From Paralichthys olivaceus (lineage: Eukaryota; Chordata; Actinopteri; Pleuronectiformes; Paralichthyidae): a stretch of DNA of 64,000 bases. The notes under the pieces are model-generated. The model was not told the origin of the DNA. It was given only the letters and a program-made list of their open reading frames with translations, and did no database searches. The position numbers and the translations under genes are program-made. The stretch covers positions 20,571,501-20,635,500 of the forward strand of contig NC_091100.1 of the NCBI RefSeq assembly GCF_024713975.1. Direction: 5' to 3'. Shown one piece after another: positions 30,276 to 45,413 of the stretch; position 1 is the stretch's first letter; every line of letters begins with the position of its first letter.

Positions 30276-31943
30276 TTATGAGGACTCTTTCATTGCAATG
30301 GCCAGACCCTCTCTGAGACCTGCCAGGGCCTGGTTGGCCTCCCGGAGCTCATTACAGAGTTTAGTGCAGCTATCCAGTACCTCAGACAACTCCTGCAGCT
30401 TCACCTGCATCTCATTACTGTTCTCCTCGTAAACCCTGTACATGTGCTCCTTCATCTGCTGACACGCCTCTGTCACCTGTCCCCAAAAATTTGGAAAAAA
30501 GAAAGATGAGAACGTTTTTGCAGGTAGTGATAGTGCAGCATTCACAGTCATGAAAGTTGTGAAAGGATTATTTGTGAAGTATGGACAAGACAAAAAAAAA
30601 AAACCCACTGATGTGTACCTTCTCCACCAACTTCTCATGAAAGCTGTCCAACGCTTTCTGGTCTCCGGTGCGGCCATCGTTAATCTTTTCTACCAGCTCC
30701 TGCGCCCTTCTGCTGATGTTGTCTATGCTTGAGCTACAGTAGATACAAGTGTTGACATAAAATCCATCAATGTCTTAGTCAATGATGGAACTATGACATC
30801 ATTACAATAACACAACATGAATTATTATTGCAGTGTGTGTGTTGGTCTGTAGGTGATTGTTGACCTCATATGATGCTCTTGAGTGTTATTCATGCTTGCA
30901 GTTGAAAACTTCCCAAATGAGGAGTCATGGTCTCTTTCTACCATCTGCGATGCCAAGGACAAAGAAACAACAGTTATAAACAGCACAAGAATATTGAGTT
31001 TGGTGAGAACAAAATGTTAGTTTGGTGAAAGGTATTTTCAGTGTGGGACAACATGGGAACAAGTTGGGTCGTGTGAACAAGTTATGATTAAAAAGCCTAT
31101 TTATCATTGCATCCATTTAGGACTGAAACAGAAAACACAAGAGTTCACATTATGCTGCCACATTTTAATCTCTCAAGGTCTTTTTTCACACAATATATGC
31201 AGGGTTGCCAGGTTCCTGATCTTCTTGTGGATTTGGGCTACATTTATTTTGTTGTCCACAGTTGAAGTAAATCTGTTTTTCATGGAGGGATCCCAAAGCA
31301 CCCAAACATGACGCAATGGAAAACATAGATAGTCCCCTTCAGAAGCTTTACTGTTTTGTCATTTCTTTGCTGTACAGAGATCAGGTTTAGCCTTTTACGA
31401 GATTAACAGGAAAACTGAAATGATTTTAAATCTGTTCATTTTCTGTTTACACGTAACACACAAACTAAAGAGTCCAGGCAGGATGGAGGAGGAAAAATTA
31501 AACCCAAGGTTGTGCACCAAGTTCACAGAATTATATTTTATTTCTGACAATACTCAGTGTCTAATCACACAGGGCCAGAGAACCATCAAGGTGAAACTGC
31601 TTTGAAAGCTCGAGCACGAGACCTTCATCCTGTTCATGCTGTCTTTGTACATCACAGCACGTGTGGCAGTGATGGTGATGCTCTTGAGAAGCAGTGCATA
31701 CACAATGGCTGCAGTATATTCGGAGATGTTTTTGTCTCACAGACCCGTCCACCCAGAACGGCTCTTTGTTTTTCCAAGAGAATCTCACTCCGACAAGCCC
31801 ACATCTTGTTTTCACACCTTTAAAAATGCTGGATTCTGCTTTATTATATGGTTAAATGTTACCAAATGAGACTCTTCATGTCCCTTCTTAGGAGTGGACT
31901 GGGAAGTGGACGGTATTGTCATGTCGTTGAAGAAAAGATCCAT
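30276..31943 (-). CDS. syce2: Synaptonemal complex central element protein 2
   Basis: Meiosis-specific coiled-coil protein of the central element (works with TEX12, SYCE1 and SYCP1 in chromosome synapsis). Four exons: 31863-31943 (start 31941-31943), 30865-30944, 30619-30733 and 30276-30476, giving 158 residues, shorter than human. The diagnostic stretch SSIDNISRRAQELVEKIND aligns with human SSLDSSIDILQKRAQELIENIN as I recall it; downstream MYRVYEENSNEMQVKLQEL and a final helix fit the central coiled coil. Adjacency and tail-to-tail orientation to gcdh match human GCDH-SYCE2. The first exon (MDLFFNDMTIPSTSQS) is the least certain part; an alternative start is Met at 30942-30944, the first codon of exon two. 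Confidence 0.85.
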
Positions 31944-34977
<3,034 letters not shown>

Positions 34978-36051
34978 GGGAAAGGGTCCAAGACAGTTTT
35001 CACATGGTGCATCTTTACTGTCGTCCTCCGTCTCCTTTTAAGTTGAACTTCTTTAGCTCCTTGTTCTCACCTCTGAAACAACTTTTGACTATCCACTGTT
35101 TAAAGGTGTTGAAAAAAAGATTTTCTGCGAAAGCTGTGGAGCAAAACAATAAGTTTTGTAGGTCCAGTTTACCTGAAAACACATAAGTCCACTAAGGTCG
35201 AATGGATTTACTTCTGTTGGGGCGACAGATCTTTGTTTCTGACAAAGGCAAAAACTCTGGAGTCTCTCAGGACAGAGCCTGGGATGCAAGAGCCTTCACT
35301 TGTTCCTTTTTCCCAGTGGATTTGTGCCAAGTCACCATCATGATCATTCTCCTGCCAGTCCCACTTCCTACATCAGTCTGTTTGTTTGGATGTTGGATCT
35401 TTGCCTGATTCAACAAACTTCATGAGTTATAAGGAGAGTGTGACCACATCCGATGCAGAATGCTCCAAATTCATAATAACTTTTAACCACAAAACTCACA
35501 TCACATCTTAAAGCTCCTCTGTCCTACTAGTTCTTTACTGAGTATTAGAAATAGTGTGTTTGATAACCTGCACAGAAATGGTGAAGAGATCAGTGTGCAC
35601 ATTACAGTGCTGTACTCACGTGTCAAATAAAGGTGAATACTGGTTACTACTGAGATCATGTTTGCAAACACATGTGTTTCAATCTTATTCTGATTTTAAA
35701 TATATTGTCAGTCTTTAGGAGGATCGGCCTTAAGTACTTACTAATAGGGTGGACTTAATTCAATTAGTGGAGGTGAGCACTTTAAGGTGACTGTGTGACA
35801 CGTTTTTAACGACAGGCAGTGTCCATGGAATATATTTTAAAAATGCCACTTACTCACACACCTTCTAAAGAGGAAAATAGGGGATTATCTTACAAAACAA
35901 AAAATCACAAAGTGTCAGTAAATATTGTTACATGACTCACTCAAGTCATATCAGTTAAAGTGAGGGTAAAATGTGAGGATGTGTATTTACAAGGCTTGCA
36001 TTCGTCTATTTGTGCTTGTTGGAACAAAAACACACACACAGTCACACACAT

Positions 36052-36123
<72 letters not shown>

Positions 36124-39100
36124 ACACACACACTGTTACATAACACAGAGATACAGATTTTAGGGTCTATTTTAAGCAGGATATTGGCTGTGATGCAGAA
36201 ATCCGGTTTGAAAAGCTCAAAAAGGTTGCGACATCATAAACACACATACACACACTTGTGCATGGTATAAGCACTCCACTTAATCTCTCATTTTCTCTTT
36301 CACCATCACTGTCTCCCAATCCATGTAATTACATTCTTACTTCTTTTATCATCACTATTATTATATTTGATATTTTGGGAAGAACTCTCTGTGAGGCAAC
36401 ATTGCTCATTCCATCCGTGAGATTCAGAGTGCCTGTATTCAGTGAGGGGTGGAGATTAGGGAGAGAAGATTAGATGAGCAGTTTAGCCTTTAATACAACG
36501 TCCTTTTATTACTTTTGAGCCGTGGAATTAGATAATCTGACAGCAGCAGCCCAATCTGAGGGGACGGATGTCAGAAACTCACCTTGTTATTCTGGTTGTG
36601 TGACAGGACTGATAGAGAAAACAGAGATACAGTGTTAAAGGAGAAGGGTGTTGAGTGAAGAGCAAAGGGGGGGTCAGTGATGGATGGGGCAGAAAGAGCA
36701 GAGCGCAGCAGAAAGGCTCTGTTTTCAGTGTAAAGCAGCAGGAGTGACTTCTGTGTGTGTGGGTGTTTCATGATAGTGGGATTATTGTTGGCCTGGGCAG
36801 AGGTCTCTGATTCACACATTGGGGCAGGCCTGGAAAGAGAAATAGCAGCACTGAGACATTTGACATATTTGATCTAATGAGAGCTGATGTTTGCAGCAAC
36901 CTGAAGGGAAAACAAGTGCACAGATGTGGCGGTGAGTGTTGCAGCTGTAAAAGCTGAGTGGTGCACTGGAGCGGGGAGTGTGAAAGCACATGAGCAGGCG
37001 CAGGAGGAGGGAGGTGGAAGTGAAACCACAGGTGAAAATTTGAGTTGGTTAAAAACAAAACACCCATTAGAAATTCAAGAAATAAGTTGTTAGTAAAAGT
37101 AAAAAAGTATAATTGCGGAAGAAAAAAGCACTTTGAAACTTGCAACTAGCCTTCTGATTTAGAAGAAAACAATATTTATGTGTGCCATCACTTCCTGGAG
37201 ATTATATAAGTCATATCATATATTTCAGTTTCTTACCATGGATGATGAAAACTCTTATGAAAACAGTTTTATAAATTTTTATAAATGCAAAGTAGGTAGA
37301 ATTTAGCTGGAATAGCGTGATGTCATGTGCCGTATACATGCACCAGTCATGATTTAGCAGCTTCTTATTTGGTGCTGTGGCAACAAATAAACTCATGCTT
37401 GTGCCTTTATATGAGGAAAACAACAAGTTATAATTTAGATTAATGTAAAAAGAACTTTTCCTTTTTTCACTTGTGACTTGCGGTAAGATAAAAGGTTTGT
37501 TAATCCTATTTCCTCAAGCAGGAGATTTTAAAGCTCTTAACTTCTGACATGGTGGGAGACGCACTGGCCGCATAGGATCTCCAACTGGAGCAGAGCGAGG
37601 GGGTTTGGGCTTAAGGTGGAGCTAATAAAAACTCAGGGAAGCCAGAAGCTTCCAGACCACAGAGCAATGACATCTTAACCCACGATTGAGGTAAAGACTA
37701 GAGGTGAAATATTTCATAATGTCCTCGCTCTTATTATCTATGTATCTATATGTTTTATTACAGGTAATACAATAGTTCCTAAAGTGCATCACAGTGTTAA
37801 TGAGCATAGTGTGATGGCATAATGAAACAAATGAAACACTGTTTACACAGGCCTGCAGTGAGATCAGCCTTTTATTTGTGTCCAACATGGGGAGAGATGT
37901 TTGTGGATTAGAATTGTTGTCTGTGGGTTTGAATTGAACATGTGAGTGCAGGATTACTGAGCTGCACTTCCGTACATTTGGCAGCAGCTGGTAAAACCTA
38001 AAACACTCAACTAAATCCAAACCTGTGAGCATAGGTTGGGCTGGGGAATAAAATCCAACATGGGCACTAACATTGTTAATGGTGATACTTGAATATGTTA
38101 CAGACGTTTAAATACAAAATGAAAAGACTTTTATTTAATTTAATTTATATAAGAATTAAAGAGTAACTATATGAAAACCCAGAATGCAATTTTCTGCCAA
38201 TAACCTACAGTCCCCTCATGAAACCACATTTTATTTCCAATTTCTATTTGGATCAACACCAAATTGCACACACTTTAATATCAGTCCTTACAAACAAACA
38301 CAAAAAGCAAACACACTAGATAGCATACCAGTTCGCAACAACACAACATTGACATATCATACGTATGGTGAATTCACACTATTATGGCTCAACGCTATTT
38401 TAAAGTCGAGCTCTTAAGCTGCTAAATGCTCCACCAGCTACAGTCTCTTAACTGCCAGTCTCCTGTCATAGTTTCATATCGGTTTGAAGTAGTTACATAG
38501 ATTCGCAATACCACTTCCATCTGGACATTCAAAAAAACTTCACAAAACTCATCTCTTTAAAACGAACTATAACCTGACTTCATGCACTACCTTGTTTTCG
38601 TCTCCTTAAATATGTTAAGCATCCTTGAGAGCATTAAATAGTGCAATGAAAATGTAAGTTATGATTAAAACTATTATAATTTTTGATTGAAGCTGCTGTA
38701 ACCATCAATTAAAATTGCTGCTAAGCTATTGGTGCACCCCTCAGGACCTGCAGATGAATTCATACGGGTATAGAAAATCAGATAGTGTCTAATTGTCAGG
38801 CCGCTGACATGCAGCCTGGTGAGGCTTCCTTTTGGTCTACAGGTTAGTCCAGGTTAAGTGATCCTCACCTGTCCTTTATCCTCAGGTGACAGCTTCCTCT
38901 CAGTGACTCAGACCTGTCAGGTCTGACGAAGCATGACACCAGCAGATCATCCCTAACCTGGACCTTGACACTACTCACCAACAGTCATTAACCCTGAAGT
39001 CACCACTAAACAATATAATGTCTTTATGCCATTCCATCAGATGCTACAATAAGACGTTATTGTGTGTTTTGCCTGGTTATGGGGGGTGGGGTGAACCTAT

Positions 39101-41095
39101 AATCCAGCATACTGTGTATGTTTGCATACATTTACATTCTGCATAAAGATCTTCTTACATCTCACACAGAAGAGCAGTAAAGCTTAATATCCAACATGTC
39201 AGCAAGAGAGAAGGGAGTAAAAAATAGAAACCCTTCTGCTGCGCTCTGTGCTTCACTCCCAGGTTAATCGTCATTGGTTGGCTGGGTTTATCCTGGCCAT
39301 GGTCACTGCCAATCTGCTGTCATCCAGCCTAATCCAGCGTTGGCAGGCCAGGTGGTTCTCTGACAGGGAAAAGAAGACTGCAGAAGTCTTGACCTCTCCT
39401 GTCCTTTAGCGGCAGCAGCCATGTCAGCATTTTCAATTCTGCATATATATATATGCTCCTGACATGATTAGCATAAAAACCACTGGATGTCCAGATAATT
39501 TAAGGGCTGTGTGACAGGATGCAAATGTGTAACATGTGTTTGAATGCTGCAGATGATGTATGGGTATAAAATGATGCCTAAGAAAATTAAGGCAAAGCCA
39601 CAGAATAGGTGAACAGGCAGAGCTGACACAATGTAAACAGGACTAAAGGGCTCATTAATGCATAATGCAAACCATAGGTGCTCCATTTACATCCGTCATA
39701 CAACTCTATTCTCTGATTTCCTCTGGCAAATTGTATAACGACAAAATAAGCAGGAAAGGAGAGAGAGAAAATTCAAGCCTTGGGGAATTTTTTTCTGTCT
39801 CAGATGTTCCGAGCTGCGAGCTCGCTTGATATTAATACACACTGACCAGATTTGACCAGGCACAGAACAAATGAGCCACTGTTTGTCCAGGCATGTTTAC
39901 AATATAAGTAGACTTCTGTCTTCTCATGTCTCTCCAGAGATGTCCAAGTACATTTGTGTCTGTTCAAATATGACTGGAGTGCAACATTTGTGCACATGGA
40001 GCACTTTTACAAAACTCAAGCTCAAACAAGCAGGTGCAAATTCACAATCAACCCAGCAGAAAGGCTGCAATTGCTTCAGACATGTAATCTGGCAACACTG
40101 CTCATAACTGTAGGACTCGATTTCAGTCAGTCTCATGCAGTTCACATTAAGAAACCGATTCTGACTGAACAGATTCATATCACCAGAACAAAAACTACTT
40201 TTATAAAACTTAAGTCATCTGATCCTCCACTCCAAGTATCAATACCTCAACTTCATTCAGCATTTCAGGAGCCTTGTACAATCCTGCTATTTACAGAAAT
40301 ATTGCTTCAGTCCCCAATCTCCTCCTGCAATTCATTATTCACCAGCCTGAATGAAGCAGCAGCAAGACATTAGCCAAACCACACTAGTTCCCCAGTCACT
40401 ACAGAGTCCACTTTAAGACTATTGATCACAAGACAGTCTGGTGTCACTTTATATGTTTTGGGACTTTTTGCCTTTGACAGGACAGAGAGAGAGAGTGGAG
40501 TGACACATGCAGCTAAGGGCCGCAGGCCAGAAGAGACCTGGGCCTCTGTGTTAAGGACTGATGTCTCAGTCCATGAGGTACCAGTGTTACCAGGTGAGCT
40601 GTGCTGCACCCCCTGTATTTCAGAACTCAACACTCAGAGAATCAAAAGCTGTTAAAGTCCCACCCTCTAGGTTTAAAACAAAAGGGGACGATGCTTTTAG
40701 CTCCAACACTGGAACAAACACCAGATCAGCATAGTCAGCACTTGAGTTAAAAAAGCTAAAAACACTCCTGTAAACTGGTGTTTTTATAATTTAATGTACT
40801 TTGTTTTAACGCATTGCTGAGCTAGCTTTTCTCACCTTTGTAAATTGAAAAGCACTACAGAGGATCATTTTCTATTATAGGCACTGGTAAAAATGTCAGT
40901 ACACAATTTTTACAAATTACAATTTATTCTTTTATCATACAATACATTTACATTTAAAACCACTTGATTCTTTTTTAAAACATAATCAATTCTTTAGAAA
41001 TATTAATGCCAACATTTAAAATACAGGATTAACAGCCATTACGCTGATGTCAAACTACACTGTAGAATGATTCTTGCGACTTGACTGTCGCTCAT
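34978..41095. other. Gene-poor interval of 6 kb
   Basis: Begins with the 3' UTR of the membrane-protein gene (AATAAA near 35626) and ends at the acp5 stop codon. Short open frames exist on both strands but none shows recognisable protein sequence, codon bias or plausible splice partners. The main feature is a CA microsatellite at 36030-36133. It could hold regulatory DNA, which cannot be judged from one sequence. Confidence 0.55.
36030..36133. repeat. (CA)n microsatellite, about 100 bp
   Basis: Nearly uninterrupted CA units, the longest dinucleotide array in the window; likely polymorphic. Confidence 0.97.
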
Positions 41096-42454
41096 CTAGT
41101 CAAACTCCCTTTGAGAGAGGACGGTACGATAGAGTGAGGTGCCCTTTGCCTGGAAAAAGGTCAGAACCATTTTGTTCTTCGTGACTTCTGCGTGGACAAA
41201 GCCTCCCAATGTTGAAGCCTTGCCTGTGAAGAACTTCACAGAACCTTTGGGAACGTGGTTCCAATGACGGATGTCGGGATCCAGGAAGTTTCCAGCACCA
41301 CTCACCACGTAGCCTACACCAGACTCTTCAATGTACTGTAGAGCAGAGAGACAGGAGTTGAGATTGAAGCAGATTTTGACAACTCATTACAACATATTTT
41401 GAAATGTACCAACCTGCAGATTGTGGTCATGTCCACAGAGGTAGGCGGTTGCCTTGTATTTAAGGAGCAGAGGATGAAGCCTCTGCAGCAGACACTCTGT
41501 GGGCCCGTGTTCGGACACAGACCACACAGGGTAGTGGCCAGCAACCAACAGGAAGTCCGCCTTGGAACGGGCCAGTCTCTCCCGCAGCCAGGTCACCTGA
41601 CGGTTGGCGTCCACAGCTCGCAGGGGGCCTCTGGGCTTCCCGTCCGTGAAGTCATCAGAGTTGCCACATAGCATAATGGTGTCGAGCATGATGATGGTCA
41701 GTGTCTTCCCGGTGTTCGGGATGCGGAAGTTCAGCTCATAGTAATATGAGGGAAACTTCCTGAGACATTGAAGAGCATAGAAAGTGTAAGCATCCTGTCA
41801 GTTTCTTGATGTCTGGACTTCTACTTTTTCTAGTTGTTTCTCACCATCTGTCAGATTTTTGGCTGTAATCAATCTGGGCTTTGACATTCCCTGCATGGTC
41901 GTGATTCCCAGCAAGCACATACCAAGGCACTCTGAGAGACTTTGCTGTGTACACAGTCTCGAACGTGTCCTGACAGGAAGATTCAAAAAGATAAACCCTA
42001 GTCAAACCACATCCACCACGCCGACCTACTCGTCACACTAATTTTCGCCATTGCAGGATCATTTAACTGACCTTAAACCGAGGAGAATCCACGCTGTCCA
42101 CGCCTTTATAGTAGAAGTTGTCGCCAAGGGCCAGAATGAAGTCTGCTCCCATTTGCTCTGCTATTTTGCCCATCTCTCGAGCGGTAGTCTTCTGCACGGC
42201 AGTGATGAATGGGGGATATGGCACACCACCCCAGTCTCCTACAGCCAGGAACTTAATGGAAGTTCTGTTTTCTTTTTAAAAAGGGACACAAGATACATCT
42301 TTCAAAGTCCAAGAAGCATACTATGAAATATTTGAACAATTTAAGCCAATGAAAAACACTTACTGCCATTTCCCTCCAGGTCTTGGAAGGCAGTGGGATA
42401 GCAGTAGGCCACAGAGACAGCAGCAATTAAGATGGATACCAGAGAAAGTGCCAT
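41096..42454 (-). CDS. acp5: Tartrate-resistant acid phosphatase type 5
   Basis: Secreted/lysosomal purple acid phosphatase with an Fe-Fe centre, a marker of osteoclasts and macrophages. Five exons: 42364-42454, 42072-42271, 41845-41969, 41414-41759 and 41096-41335, giving 333 residues (human 325). Signal peptide [18 protein letters not shown]. All metal-ligand blocks are present: GDWGG (Asp43), GDNFYY (Asp81, Tyr84), GNHDH (Asn119, His120), GHYPVWS (His214) and GHDHN (His249, His251). A likely N-glycosylation site is Asn32 (NRT). The loop [14 protein letters not shown] corresponds to the protease-sensitive repression loop of mammalian TRAP. The start is the only in-frame Met before the signal peptide. 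The paralogue label (a or b) cannot be settled here. Confidence 0.97.
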
Positions 42455-42749
42455 CTTTAAAGATACAAATTAAAGATTCAACCAGCAGAACTTACAGAGA
42501 GACAAATACATCCATCTTTAACTGAAAGTTAACTAGTCCACAAGCAAAGAGCTGAGAAGAGGAACACAAAACAAGCGTAAGAAACCACAGCTGCAGCTTA
42601 CCACACGAGCCTACACTTCCTCTCACCTCCCTCCTCACAACAACACAACACACTCTCTGGAGTTTATGTCTAATGGTGACTTGTGATTGGCTGCAGCCCA
42701 GAGCTGACATGTCCCAGCTGGAGCTAATAGTCATTAATCAAAGTGGGGT

Positions 42750-42750
<1 letters not shown>

Positions 42751-42796
<46 letters not shown>
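42751..42796. repeat. (TG)n microsatellite upstream of acp5
   Basis: About 22 TG units roughly 300 bases upstream of the acp5 start codon. Confidence 0.95.
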
Positions 42797-42799
<3 letters not shown>

Positions 42800-43555
42800 C
42801 TGAGAGCTTCAGGAATCATAAGTTCATGTTTCTTCAAGCTTCATCTTTTTTTCAAAGATGAATCATAAGTTACAAAAGCCACGGATCCAATGACCTTCAT
42901 CGGCCTCAGCAGACAAACCACAAAACAAAAGTAAAGCAGAATCTGATCAGCATCACTCCTCCCTGACTCCTCTCCAAAACAAAAGTGACAGATAGGGAAA
43001 ACAGCCACAACGTGTGGTGTGAAGAAGAGATAGTAATGTCAAAGATAAAACACTCACAGCAGATAACCAGTGAGGAGCACTCAAGCTCAGGATGACCTGG
43101 CGGGACCCTCTCTGTCCTCGCAGCGCTCTTCCTGCCCTCCTTTTTATCAGGTCGCAGCAGGACGAGCCCTGGGGCACGCCACAGGGGCATGATCATTGCT
43201 CACACCCTGACTCAGTCTTGGGACCAGCGGATCACTTGGGCCACATGTGATCCCAGATGTTATTATAGCTGGTGTCCAGACTCCACTTTTTCCACCTCTG
43301 TGTTAATCACTTATTTTCCTCCTACATTTGTAGAAATGTATTTATGGATCATTTGGAAAAAGGAAATATAACAAGTATTCATCAGCAGGGTCATGGCGGG
43401 TGCAAACTGCAGTTTCATAGAAAGCAGTCTTGTCATTTGTTGTGCATCATTAAAATTCACGGTCATATTTAATCTGTAAATGAAAGCATGACTTACTGCA
43501 GTCTTCTCCATTATAACATGCAAATGCACATACAGTAACTGTCGGCTTCATAAGA

Positions 43556-43700
43556 ATAAACTATTTCTATAGCACTTATCTTAACAAGACTATAAAGTGC
43601 TTTACAAAATGAATAGAGATAAAACAATGCAGGACAAAAAAAGACTAGATAAATAACATAAAAGAGAAATATTAAAAGCAAAATCATTATTTAAAAATAT
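43556..43700 (-). mobile_element. LINE 3' tail (L2/CR1-like), minus orientation
   Basis: Read on the minus strand it gives TGTAAAGCACTTTATAGTC, then AAGTGCTATAGAAATAG, matching the tail motif seen on the plus strand at 12740-12780. Truncated, with no coding part. Confidence 0.6.
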
Positions 43701-45413
43701 GTTTAAAAAAAAAAAAAAGGTAGAGTGCTGAGAAGTCTCATCTCTTCAGGTTGGGAGATTCAGAGTCTGGTGGTCTTGATGGTAAAAATGGTTGCCCTTA
43801 ATTACCAGCCTTCATTTAGTGTTGGTTTAAAGATCTTAGATTACTCTTTGGATTATATAGAGTTTGTAATGCAAGTTATTAAATTCATTTTTAAATGAAA
43901 ACTATTCTAGACTTGCAGCTAATGAAGGGAGGTGAGAATTAGAGAGATATGAACACAACACTTGGTGTTGGTTAAATGTGAGCAGCAGCTTCCTGCACCA
44001 GCTCAGGATGAATTGTGAGGTAATTTTTTGATGCTTTAAATCACTTCAACTCACATAATCGAAGAGATTGTTATATATTGAAGAGGCGCTAATATGAGAA
44101 AATAACAGTGTTCAGTATGTCTTGAGGCGATTCTTTAGATATAATACATTATCCTGATTAAAGAGGCACTTCACAAGTGTGATGCTCAGGAGGCGTTTTT
44201 GTCACTGCATGTTAACACAGTACCACAATATCCTCTTTGACTACAGAAGCACTTTCTCATTTCTTAGAAAATAACCCTGATGTCATCACTACATCTGTCT
44301 GCCTCTATCCATCACTCTATCCGTCTGCCTTTGTTGATCAATACTGTCTATCTGACCCAAAAAGATGAAAACAACATGTAATTGAGTAGAATGATGGGAA
44401 ATTTGATATCAAGCTTCGGAGCTTGACGCAAACTGGAGACGTAAATTCTGGATCTCAGTCTGTTGTTTCTATTTTTATTCAAAATCTGTTCAACAACCTT
44501 TATGGAAGTTTAAAACGGGAACTAGTATTTATTCAAGTCTGCAGGTTTTAGGGTGATGATGTAGGCATGCTTACTTTTGCAAAGACACTATGACAGCTTC
44601 ATATTATGCCTGTACATATGAAATGTTATGTATTTATCTTAAATGATGATTTATTCTCCACCTGGCGTTTACATTATGTCCATTATGTTCCATTTGTGTC
44701 CTTGTGCCATTAATAATTCCTCCTGTGGAACCTCTGCAGCTACTGGGTGATAAAGTGAAGCATCTGCATACGCTGCATAAGCCGCCCGCGGTACCAAAAC
44801 ATCCCCAGTAACACAGATGTGAGGAATATCTGTGGAATCTTTTAAAGGGTAGCTCAAGTTGACTCACAATATATCAAATCCTACTGATGGCAGCTCAGCT
44901 CTGATCTGGTCAATATCATAACTTTGTTCTTGTTTGTGAAATAGCAAACTGATGGTCATGAAGTTTTGCTCCAAAGTCAGAATCATTTATTTCACTCGTT
45001 ATTTGAGCATTTTGTGACACAAATGAACAAATCTTCAGTTTAAACTACACGCAGCTTCAAATGTGCTGTAACAGAACCAGTGCCCTAGATTAAAAAAACA
45101 ACATAGAAAACAAGATAGAATGATAAACCAGGTATGTTTTTTTTAAATGAGCTGACAGGTGTAGCAGTTAAAACAAAACAGGGACTTGAATAATTCATAA
45201 ACTTGAGCATCTGTCACCTAAAATTACTTTTACCAGACGGGAGAATTGAACAGTTACAAAACAAAAACAGCAAAAAATACAGTTTGGGTGACAACACAAG
45301 CAACTTCTCTTTTCCTTTAGAGGAGTGGGATCCCCAGATCATAATCGAGGCTGAACAATCAGAGTCAGAAGATGGCAGAGTGAGGTGAGAAAGGCCGTAA
45401 CATGACGTGAAGA

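Larger units (their letters stand above)
42455..45413. other. Intergenic: acp5 5' flank and ilf3 3' UTR
   Basis: Holds the acp5 promoter side, a TG microsatellite (42751-42796), a LINE tail (43556-43700) and, at the right, the ilf3 3' UTR. No coding exon recognised. Confidence 0.6.

Noticed and set aside
35941-36270. Open frames of Cys-Val or His-Thr repeats
   Set aside because: Translations of the CA microsatellite.
36571-37145. Minus-strand open frames in the gene-poor interval
   Set aside because: Low-complexity Leu/Ser/Phe-rich translations with no recognisable domain and no plausible splice sites joining them.
38750-39420. Possible gene or enhancer between the membrane-protein gene and acp5
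   Set aside because: Somewhat GC-richer, but no coding frame; conservation cannot be judged from one sequence.
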